From Moniliella sp. 'wahieum' (lineage: Eukaryota; Basidiomycota; Moniliellomycetes; Moniliellales; Moniliellaceae), in NCBI GenBank assembly GCA_003971905.1, contig RSEE01000061.1, forward strand, positions 341,605 through 405,604: a stretch of 64,000 nt of DNA, written 5' to 3'. The notes under the pieces are model-generated. The model worked only from the letters and a program-made list of their open reading frames with translations. It made no database searches and had not been told where the DNA came from. Shown piece by piece: positions 51,759-61,117 of the stretch. Each line of letters opens with the position of its first letter. Positions within the stretch are counted from its first letter, which is position 1. The position numbers and the translations under genes were made by a program.

Positions 51759-52912
51759 CTACTTGGTCCGCTTGTACACCTTGTGCAGGAACACGGTGAA
51801 CACCGCCGGCTTGAGCACCGGCGTGGCCGACGGCGCATCGGGGAACTGCTGGATCAGCCCCGTAATCTTGTCGTACGACGCCTGCTCGTACGCCTCAAAC
51901 TTGGCCTTGACATCCACATTCGCCGCGGTGAACACTGCCTTGACCTTGGCCTCTGCCGCCGCGTCTTTCCGCCCATAGTTGGCGTCCAGCACCGCACGCG
52001 CTGCTCGGGCGTGGCGTGGGCCAGGGCGGTGTTGATGACCCAGGAACACTTGTTGTCCTGGATGTCCGTCCCAATCTTGCCCAGCACTTCGGGCGGAGCG
52101 TACGCATCCAAGTAGTCGTCCTGCACCTGGAAGTACTCCCCCAGCGGCAGCAGGATCTCCAGCGCCGCCTTGTACTGCGCCTCGTCCTGCACCCCAGCCA
52201 GGCGCGCGGCGAGCGCAACCGGAAGGTAGAACGAGTAGAACGCCGTCTTGTACACCACGATCAGATGGTGCCTAACTCCGTGTCAGCACACACACCGCCA
52301 TAGCACAGGAAAAAAACAAGGGGAGAGGGGCGGGGGCGGAGGGGGACGCACTTGTGCAGACTAAACTTGTCCAGGTCCACATGGTCTTCGGGTGCGGTGA
52401 GCAGATCGATGAGCTGGCCCAGTTCCGTTTGGAACGTCACATCATGGAACAGTTCGAGGAAATCAACATAGGCGTGCTGCGGAAATGCTTCTTGAGCAAA
52501 AAGTAGATCGCACCCTCGAGCATAAACGCATCGTTGATCGCAATCTCGCCGACCTTGTCGACGCGGTACCAGCACGGCTGGCCGCGCCGCGTGACCGATT
52601 TGTCCATCATGTCATCCGCCACGAGGAAGTAGGCCTGGAGCAACTCAATGCACCACCCCAGGATGGCGCGGGCGTGTACTCCGCTTCGGGCAGGTCCAGC
52701 GCCGACGCACGGCCGGTAATGATCGCATACGTGTCCACCACACTCAGGCCCCGGTTGAGCTTGCCGCCAGGCGTGTTGTAGTTGAGGTTGTCCTCAAACC
52801 AGCTGATCGCCGTCTCGGGGAACCCTTGAGCGCGCACGTACTCGCTCAACTCCTTCACCAGCGTGGGGAACACGGCCTCAAACCGCGCACGTACAGCTGC
52901 CTTGTCTGCCAT
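51759..52912 (-). CDS. ERG20: Farnesyl diphosphate synthase
   Basis: Cytosolic type I prenyltransferase condensing DMAPP and two IPP to farnesyl diphosphate for sterols, prenylation, dolichol and ubiquinone. Start [15 protein letters not shown] at 52912. [14 protein letters not shown] precedes the first aspartate motif, [20 protein letters not shown], whose aromatic residues just before DDxxD are typical of eukaryotic FPPS. Then [16 protein letters not shown] and [15 protein letters not shown]. An 80-nt intron at 52272-52351 joins FSLHK to [18 protein letters not shown]. The second motif is [19 protein letters not shown], followed by [12 protein letters not shown]. The C-terminus LHKVYKRTK keeps the basic K-R-x-K end typical of FPPS. 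Frame changes are near 52650, 52450 and 52005. Length fits the family (about 350 aa). Confidence 0.96.
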
Positions 52913-53433
52913 CTTGTTTGCTACGACCGCGCTTGCGAGGGCGGGGGCGAGAGTGAGGTGGCGATGGGGGTGGTGGTGGTAGGCCAGGTGGCAGGCGCCA
53001 CGCGCCGCGCAATGAGCACATCCCGCCACACTGCCCCCCTGCCACCCGCCGCCGATCTTCCACCTTGGCCGCTACACCTTCCGCTCGCGCTCCGCGCCAT
53101 TTCCGCCCCCGCCCCCCACCCTTGCGCCTGGGCTGCTGCGGTGGTCACGGGATCTATGTATAGGCCAACGCTGTCTCCTTGCTCGTGTCCAGGCCAAGCA
53201 TCCTACCCTGGCGACGCTGCCGGCGGGGCCATCCGAGTTCATTAATCATTCCCTTCGCGGAACGAGGCAAGGGCCAAGTGGTCCTCCCAAGGAACTTTGA
53301 AATCACCACATCATTGGATTGAAAAGAAGGAAGAGAGTGGGTCAGAGGGTGTCGTAACGGCACGCAGGACGAAGAGTCGCCTTGCGGCAGCTTGCACCTA
53401 GCGGGATGTTGTGTCTGCTCCCTGATGAGGCAC
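52913..53433. other. Intergenic region between ERG20 and eIF4E
   Basis: About 520 bp between two minus-strand genes: ERG20 promoter and eIF4E 3' flank. No gene or repeat was recognised. Confidence 0.5.
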
Positions 53434-54377
53434 TTAGATCACAATCTTCTTCCTCGACTTCTTTTCCGAGTCGTCGTGGCTCTGGAACTCGACCTCGGTG
53501 CCGTAGTGGTTGGAAACCAGGCGTTCGTCAAAGGAGGTATCGAGACAGTGGACTTTAAAGTTGCGTCCAATGTCCATCAACTTGTCTCCCATCTTGCCCT
53601 CTACCGCCTCCTCCTCCTCCTCCGACAGTGCACGCCGCGTCCAGATCGCAATCCGGTAAAACTGCGGTCGAGCAGCCAGCAGAACGCCCGTCACCAACGA
53701 CTCTTCCCCGGCCGCGCGTTCCTGGTCCAGCGATGGCACAGCACGCTCCCCGGGGGGTAGGTGGGTACCTCGAGCGTTTCCCCAATCGCAGCCAACATGG
53801 TGTGAAGCCAATACCGGTCCACGTTCGGACCATGTTTCTTATCGCCGCGGCTGAACTGGAAACTCCACTTGCCGCCCTTCTCGTTGGCCGGGTCTTCCCA
53901 CATAGGCTTGATGTTGTCTTTGAACAGGTAGTAGTTGGCCTTTGGAGGAAGCGAGGACGCAGGCACAATGTTGTTGTACAGTCTGGCAAGGGGAGCAGAG
54001 GGGAAAAGCGTTAGTGGGAGATCGAGGACCGCCACAAGGGCGGAGGGGGAGGGGAGGCGAGGGACAGACGAAGGACAAACGACCTACCCCCAAAACTCCT
54101 CGACAGTGTCGATATCCACCACACGGTTCAGCCCTTCGCCCCAATTGTTCCTGGTGGACTTGGAGAGGTGGCCCTGCTGGGTGGGGTTGTCGAACCAGAG
54201 CGTCCAGCGCGACGCGAGCGGATGCTTGCCCTCGCTGTCGGGCTCAGCAAAGGCAGGGGCGCCCTCGGCACCCTGGGCACCAGTCGCCTGGTCGCTTCCG
54301 AGAGGAGCCGACTTGACAGCGGCAAGCGCCTCCTTGGACGCCTGCACCACCGCAGCGGGCGCGTGAATGTCGGTCAT
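53434..54377 (-). CDS. CDC33: mRNA cap-binding initiation factor eIF4E
   Basis: Binds the m7G cap and eIF4G in eIF4F. Start MTDIHAPAAVVQAS at 54377. HPLASRWTLWFDNPT gives the start of the core (HPL, then W). TVEEFWG is split by a 105-nt intron (53983-54087) from LYNNIVPASSLPPKANYYLF, a typical VEEFW-x-LYNNI region. KDNIKPMWEDPANEKGGKW supplies the cap-stacking and cap-contact Trp/Glu. WLHTMLAAIGE follows. RPQFYRIAIWTRRA supplies the phosphate-binding and C-terminal Trp region, and the end is KKSRKKIVI at 53434-53436. A frame change near 53690-53760 lies between GETLEVPTY and EESLVTGVLLAARP. Length is about 275 aa, somewhat longer than yeast because of an Ala-rich N-terminus. It is the last of a minus-strand trio with ERG20 and SGT2. 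Confidence 0.95.
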
Positions 54378-56149
54378 GGAGCGCGGAAATCAACGGCGGA
54401 TGGTGGAGCCCAGAGCGAATGGCATCACAGCTTCGACAGAGGTCTGTGCACCCGACCAACCCTAGCCCCCGCGCTGGGGAATGGGTAGGGGGGGGGTAGG
54501 GGTAGGGTTGGTAATTCCACCGGCCCAAGCCAGCGCAACACTGGCCGTGTGCGGCTCCATGATGCGCTCACCTCCATTCCGCCGCTTGAAGCGTGAAGCT
54601 TGACGTGGGCTCACCGGTGCTCGCGGGAGCGCCGCTCAAATGGGGCAATCCAGCGGGAGGCCTTCGATCCTCCACTCGAAGCGTACCGTTCATCAAGTTC
54701 AGTCATTAATCATTGCTCTCCTGCTCAGGCGGATGCGTTTGGTCACGGCCCAGGCAGGACAGCCAGTCCGCCAAGCCTGGGCAGGCATAGCAGCACCTGG
54801 GAGCCCCCGCGCAGCCCAGCTGCACTATCCGTTTCCGTCCCTCTGCGACACACAGGCATTGCCAGGATGGCCTTCCGCTCGCCATCACCCAAGTCGTCCC
54901 CACCGTGCCCTCATACAGCGCGGCAGGGGGAGAGAGCGTCATGCGCATCGCGGGAATGAGGGCGGTGAACCGTACGGGTACAGGTGGCGCAGGCCTCCCT
55001 TCCAGCCGATATCGGTTGCACATCATCCCGCTCTCCACCCCGCCCCTCTCGCCCACATCTCCGCCTTGGCGCGCCCACCCAGCACACAAGCCATTTTGGT
55101 CCATTTTAGCCATCCATCATCTCCGCCACCCAGTACGTGAGTCAGATGCCCAGCAGGCGGTGTGCGAACTACTCCGTCGGATTGCTCCCTGACACCCCAT
55201 GAGTCAGCCACCCAGACCGCACATGATATTCCGGCGAGGGGGGAGGGAAGTGGAGCCCAACTCACGGATATATCCTGCAACCTGATCAGAGGCCCTTCTG
55301 GCCTGAAGTTTTATGTCGAGGCCACGCATCCCCTGTAGCTCGTGGACGAAAGCTATATGATTGGGCTCCACCCGCAACAGGCGCTCCTTGCCCGTTTAAC
55401 GAACTTGAGTCATCCAGCCTCTTGTCGTGGGGTCTCAAAAATGGAGAGCGCGTCATCGACAGTTCTCGTTGAAGATTCGTGTGCGGTTTGCCATGCGCCA
55501 GATCAAGCATCGCCAATCCATCAAGTGCGCTCTGGCGACCAAACCAAATGTGTTTCCACGGTACATTTGTTTGTTCTACATCTTCTTTCCCCCTCGTTGT
55601 GCGGCCGGCGATCTGAATCGACGGTAGCACACAGAAGAAGTATGAACCGTCAATCCAACGTACACCCATCGCAGCATCATGTTGTGGATGATCTAGTTCG
55701 CAAACAAAACAAGTCTGCTTGAGCGCGCGCACAAAAAGGAATGACCATCCCATCATTTGCGCCATGCATCATTACGGATTGTCCAATTTCTGTGGGGCAC
55801 GCAGCTAGAGTTGCGGATGCCCGTGAGAGCACCGACAGGACCGAGAAGGGTGAGGTCTGAGTGGGAGAGGGGACTTTTTGTACTGTCCAATTCGACCAGC
55901 TCATACTACCTTCTCGGTCCACGAAAGCTATTTTGAGTAGATCCGCTGCAGCTCATGTTCATGAGCGTACTGGGATTGTTGTCTCTGCTGGATGCGACTC
56001 AGGGCATTACTGTGTACGGTCTGTTTTGATTCGGGAGAGATAGAGGGAAAAGATACCAGTCCCCACGCAATGAAGTTATGCTTTCGGGCGACCTACCAGC
56101 ACATGTGCACATGGACCTAGTCGACTTAGCATCGAGCTCGACTGTGACG

Positions 56150-56312
56150 CCACTCTGGTGTACTAGTGGCGCCGGTAGGCCAAGCCCGGAACCTTCAGGT
56201 TCATTCCTTGCACCAATCTTCTTTCCTGGCGCACAGGAATATTCTCTAGCCTCTATAGCTCATGTGCAATGTAATACACCATCAAACACCTGCTCTCTCG
56301 TCTTCTACATGG
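56150..56312 (-). repeat. Dispersed repeat R1, copy 3 (inverted)
   Basis: The reverse complement of this stretch matches copy 1 at 21436-21605 over nearly its full length: AGAAGAC-AGAGAGCA, TTGATGGTGTATTACATTGCAC, AGCTATAGAGGCTAGAGAATATT, GAACCTGAAGGTTCCGG and a final GGCGCCACTAGTACACCAG. It is the least diverged pair of the family by eye. Confidence 0.7.
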
Positions 56313-56502
56313 ACCACCCGCCATGTATCCGACGGCGAGGCAAGTACCCATCTAGTAGAAAGATAACGGATAACCCGCGTTATCGATCCCATCAATCGTA
56401 TCCCTTCTCCCCTGCGCTCATCCCGCAGTGTCAGGGATTTGACGAGCATGCGTACGACTATCGTCAGTTCATCCACAGCACGCGACTGTCCTGGCTTTTT
56501 TC

Positions 56503-56567
56503 CGGTTACCGGGTCCCGGTCCCGGTTACCAGTCTGTAAGTTTTGAGCGTTCCCGGTTACCGGTTAC
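56503..56567. repeat. Cluster of GGTTACC words
   Basis: GGTTACC occurs at 56503, 56524 and in the doubled form CGGTTACCGGTTACC ending about 56567. It is the reverse complement of the 20881-20908 array unit, interrupted by GGGTCCCGGTCCC. Confidence 0.6.
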
Positions 56568-58524
56568 CCCGCTACAACGATCAACGTATCGTTTCTCCCG
56601 ACCCAAGGGGGAAAAGAGACGTTCCTAAAAGGAGTGTGATGCGGTGACTAACCCCTGCATCTCGAGGTCACACTCTATAGTAGTCACCACTATATCTATA
56701 GGAGACGATTCAATTGACTATATCGACTAGTGACTATAGTTACTGCTACTAAGTACTAACTATCTGTGTTCTGTGTGTTTGCGTTATTGGTTACTAGTTA
56801 CTAGTTACTCCCCTCCCCCCGCCCGCTTCTTCACCGAACCCAAGAGAGGGGGTGGTGTCGAAACGAGGGTGACGAACGACGAAAAAGTTCAGCGTTCAGT
56901 TGAGTTGACCGTTCGGTGAACTTGAACGTTGGTACGTTGAACGTGAGCACGTGAGCCAAGGAATGGGAAAGCCGGGAATGCATCCTGCGAAACGCACAAC
57001 GCGCGCAGGAGGAACAGGTCATGGGTCATGTTGTTGGTGGTGGTGTGCGACAAGGCCCACCGAGACGGTTCGACGTTGTTCGGTGCCGCTTGCCATCCGG
57101 GTGAAGACGCGCGGGCGTTGCATAAGCTGCTGGCTGCCTCCGGCCGTTGCATGTTACAGGCAAAGGAACATGCCCGACTGGTTTGGACTGGGACGTGGTG
57201 ACGTGGTGACATGCATGTGACCAGGCGACAGTGGATTTGTGGATGGGTCGATGGGCATGCAACGGGGGGATGCCGCGGCAGGAAAAAAACGGCGGTAATG
57301 GAGGTGATCGGGTGATCGGTAACCGGTACCCGATCCTCCGCGCAACCGTAGACCGAACGCGCCGGTTCGGCATCCAGGACGCCGCGGCGGCACTGCCGGC
57401 ACGCCAGGCACGCCCTGCAGCCACGGCCTGAAGAGTGAACGTTTGGCAAGCAGATCCGGACATGATCCGGACATTAGCAGATTGGCATGGATGTTGAGTT
57501 GATGCGTGACACTGCATGCGACGTTGAACAGTTGAGCGTGATTTTAAACGTTCAACGTGGATGCGTTGCCGTGGTGCACTAGTCAATGGATGCTGGATGG
57601 CCAGTGGGCGCAGAGGGGGTGGGCCTCTGGATCTGCGATCGGACAGGATGCAGGATGCAGGACGAGGACGCTGGATGCGTCAGCTTAGCGCTTGCCTGGG
57701 CTTGGCGCTTGGATGGCTTGGCGTTGTGGCTGCCGCCGTGGCTGGCGCTGGGCCAGGGCCAGCTGCTGGAGGAACAGGGTGGGATCCGCGGACATGGACG
57801 GCGTTAAGGGGGTAGACACGTGACGCGTGACACGTGACGCGTGCGCCGAGAGTGGGTGGGGCTGCGGTGCTGCGTGCTGCGGCTGCGGCTGCGCGCCGCG
57901 GCTGCGAGCTGCACGGCACAGCAGATGCTCATCCATCGGCCATACCCTGCATACCGTGCCCACCACAGCGCATGCCAGCATGTCAGGCATGATGCATGAT
58001 GTATGTATATGATGTGACGGGGCATGTGACGGCCACCTGTCCCCCGTTTCCAAGTCACGCGTCATGCGTCCGCCCGGCCAGCGCGCCCGACGCCACACGG
58101 GCTGCCGCCTGGGAGCGCAGTATGTTAGCTAAGCGCCACGCCCCGGAGCACCCACCAAGGTTGCAAGCCAGCCGTCGGACCTAGCAACTGGTGCCTGCTT
58201 GCGCCGCGCCCTCGCGTCGGGCAGCCTCGGCTGAAAAAGATGCGCTGCACCGGGCCAGTGTCCCGCCAGCGTCGTTTGCCCAGCGTCGTCCGGCCACCGC
58301 GGAGGGCGGGGCAGGCGGAGCAGCAGCCCGCAGTCGCAGCCCGCAGCACCGCTCGCGTGCAAGCAGCCGCGGAGCGCTCGGCATCTTTCTTGCCAGCCTG
58401 GTAACGAGGGCCTAGTACTAGTACCTCGTAACTACTCACTCGGCGTCGCCTGCGCAGCCACCGCCATCAGCCATCCTCCATCCCTTCTCCTCTTCTCTTC
58501 TCTTCTGCCCCCACCCCCACCACC

Positions 58525-61117
58525 ATGCCCGACGTCAGCGACACCTCCTACGACCCCCCCGCCGGCCCCCTTGCCCGCGCCGTCGCCCATGGCATCGCCC
58601 GCCTCACCCAGGCCGTCCAGCCTGCCCCGCGCCACTTTGGCTGGCACCCGCCCGCGCCCCAGGTCGCCGCGTATGCGCGCGAGTATGCTGCCTGCTGCCA
58701 GTCCTACGCCGCACCCAGCAGCCTCCACCGCTTCACCTCCTCCCACTCCTCTCTCTCCAGCACCTCCCCCTCCCTCCTCTCCCAGTCCGACGCCGATCAC
58801 AGCCACCGCCATCCCCACGACGACGACGACAGCGCCGACGACGACAGCGGCCACGCTGCCACCCCGGACCCAGCCCCGCGCCGTCCCCCTCCACTCCCCT
58901 CTGCTCATCCACCCCTGCTTGCGCTGCCCTCCCCCCACCACTGCCACCCCCGCGTCCGCTGCCAAGCAAGCTGCCGGTCCCAACCAACTCACCCTCACCC
59001 TCTCCCCGGAGCAGTCCCCGATTCAGTCCCCGGTGCAGTCCTCAGTGCAGTCCCCATCCATCCCCACCCCGCCCCCTTGGCGCGCCCGCGTGTGCCGCTC
59101 ATGACTCGCATTGCCTCCTGGTCCGCGCGCGCTCGCCCACACCCCCCTGTCCCCCACACCCGTGCCTCCACTGCGCCGGCCGACCAGGCCCAAGCGCAAA
59201 CCGCCCTGGGAGTCTCGGGGCCTCCTTCTACCCCTTTGTCTGCCCCCCTGCCTCCCGTTCGGTCCAACTCATGTTCTCCCTCCCTGCGTGCCAAGCCAGC
59301 CGCCTCGCTTTTCCCCAGCCCCTGTGGCCGCAGCTCGGCTGAACCAGCCACCAGCCCCAAGCGCGTCAAGGTGGTTGTACGGCACAAGCCCACTGTGCGG
59401 GGCGAGTACCCTTACTTTCTTGGCCAACAGTTGTTGTTGGCACCCAACCAGCCCGCCCTTTGCCTACCCCCGCCGTGCCCCCCGTGCAGGCTTTGGGATC
59501 CACGCCGTCTCCTCTTATCGCCACTGCGCTCTCGAGTCCATCAGCAGGGCCCGCCACCGCCTTGTCTCGGGTCTCCGATTCCTCCGAGCCCAGTTCCCGC
59601 CGTCTCTCTCTCTCCGCCATTCGCCGTTCCATCCAGATCCGTGCTCCCTCGCTGTCGCCCCCGATGGCACCGGTGCGCATCGTCTCTCCTTCCCCTTCCT
59701 CCTCCGCCTCCGCCTTTGCCTCCGCCTCCGCCCCCGCAGCACCAACGGTAGCCAGCCCGCCTCCTGCACCAGGCCTGCGCAAACGTCCGACGTGGCCATG
59801 CGGTGGTCGCTGGATGGGCGGTACGTTGCAATGGCCGGAGAAGATGGGACGGTGTACATTTACGCCGTCAAGGGCGCGGTGGAGCCCGAGGTGCTTGCGC
59901 TGGGCCTCCCAGGCTCGGATCCGGCCTCGTCACTGCCCGGCCTTCTGCCCCACGATGCACGGAGTGTGTTGCACCCGCACCCTGTGCGGCGTCTGCGCGA
60001 GCACACGGGCGCCATCCTCGACCTAGCATGGAGCAAGAACGGGTTCTTGGCGTCGTGCTCGTTGGACCGGACCGTGCGCCTGTGGCATCCCAAAGCGGCG
60101 CGGTGTCTCGGCGTGTTTACGCATGCCGACTTGGTTGCCGGCGTCACCTTCCACCCCAAGGACGAGCGGTTTCTGTTGTCGGCCTCGCTGGACGGCAGGA
60201 TGGTGATCTGGAACATCCCTGCTCGCCAGGTACACTATTCCGCCAAAGTGCCCGGTCTTCCTACGGCCGTCTCGTTCAGTGCGTCGGGGCAGGACGTACT
60301 GGTGGGCACGTTTGAGGGCAACGTGCACCTATATCGGACGGAGAAGTTGCAAGTCGTCAGCTCGGACCGCGTGGCCCGGGGCAAAGTCACGGGCATCGAG
60401 CCGCTCGGCCCCGATACCGTTTTGATCAGTGCCAACGATTCCCGTATCCGGGTGTGGGACGTACGCGGTCGTCGTCTTGCTGCCCCCGAACTGCGCTCCA
60501 GCATGTACCTCAACAACCAAACCCAAATTCGCGCCAGCCTGCCGCCCGATGGCCGCGTGGCCGTCTCGGGCTCCGAGGACGGCAAAGTGTTCCTATTTGA
60601 CCTGCCGGCCGCTACGCCTTCCTCTGCCTCGCCCGGGCCCGAAGACAAGGACAAAGACAAAGACAAAGCCACCGACAAAGAGCGAGACAGTGGCTGCAAA
60701 CGAAAAGAACGCCAACCGCAACCGCCGTATGCGATGTGGACCGCGTCCGCGACCAAGGCAGCCATCACAGTTGCCGCCATGGCGCCACTCAGCACGTCCG
60801 ACTGGCTCCGGCGCGCTGGCGACCCGGTCCTTGCGCCCGGCCGCATCGTGCTCACCGCCGATGCGGAGGGCACGTTGCGTGTGTGGCGCGCCGAGAGCGG
60901 TGCGGACGCAGAGGGGCCAGGCAAGTCTGCCCCGCCCGACCACGTCTTGCCTACAGGCTCGTCGCTCGGCGCCCAGGGCGAGGGCGCGCGCCAACTCGGT
61001 CGCCGCCCCGTCTCTTCCCCCATCGTCGGTGGCGGCGGCGCCACCGCGCCGGCGCTCACTGCGTCCCCTGTCTTGCTGCGTTCCCTTGGTCCGCCAAGCG
61101 CGAGGAGGCTGGAGTGA
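58525..61117 (+). CDS. WD40 protein of the WDR44/Dgr2 type (frameshifted)
   Basis: Start MPDVSDTSYDPPAGPLARAV at 58525 (CACCATG context). The first 400 or so residues are Ser/Pro-rich, then KRVKVVVRHKPTVRGEYPYF. The WD40 propeller starts at AMRWSLDGRYVAMAGEDGTVYIYA (about 59800). It runs through RRLREHTGAILDLAWSKNGFLA, SCSLDRTVRLWHPKAARCLGVF, DLVAGVTFHPKDERFLLSASLDG and MVIWNIPARQVHYS, then TGIEPL...ISANDSRIRVWDVRG and RVAVSGSEDGKVFLFDL. The spacing SWSKN, FHPKD and NDSRIR is that of WDR44 (a Rab11-binding vesicle-traffic protein in animals) and yeast Dgr2. A Lys/Asp-rich insert (DKDKDKDKATDKE) sits between the last blades. The end is LGPPSARRLE, stop 61115-61117. The propeller lies in one unbroken frame from about 59790, and frame changes occur upstream near 59460 and 59790. 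The fungal role is not established here. Confidence 0.88.

Larger units (their letters stand above)
54378..58524. other. Long gene-poor region with repeats and palindromic motifs
   Basis: About 4.1 kb with no recognisable gene. It contains R1 copy 3 (about 56150-56312), four GGTTACC words at 56503-56567, TAGT/GACTA-rich sequence at 56680-56810, and several GTTGAAC/GTTCAAC half-sites at 56880-56950 and 57515-57560. It also has ACGCGT and CACGTG words at 57810-57845 and a GATGCATGATG motif at 57990-58000. From about 58050 the sequence is GC-rich and leads into the WD40 gene. Confidence 0.45.

Noticed and set aside
41670-54377. Functional gene cluster (secondary metabolism or a new system)
   Set aside because: Neighbours are unrelated housekeeping genes with separate promoters. 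No synthase, transporter and regulator set is present.
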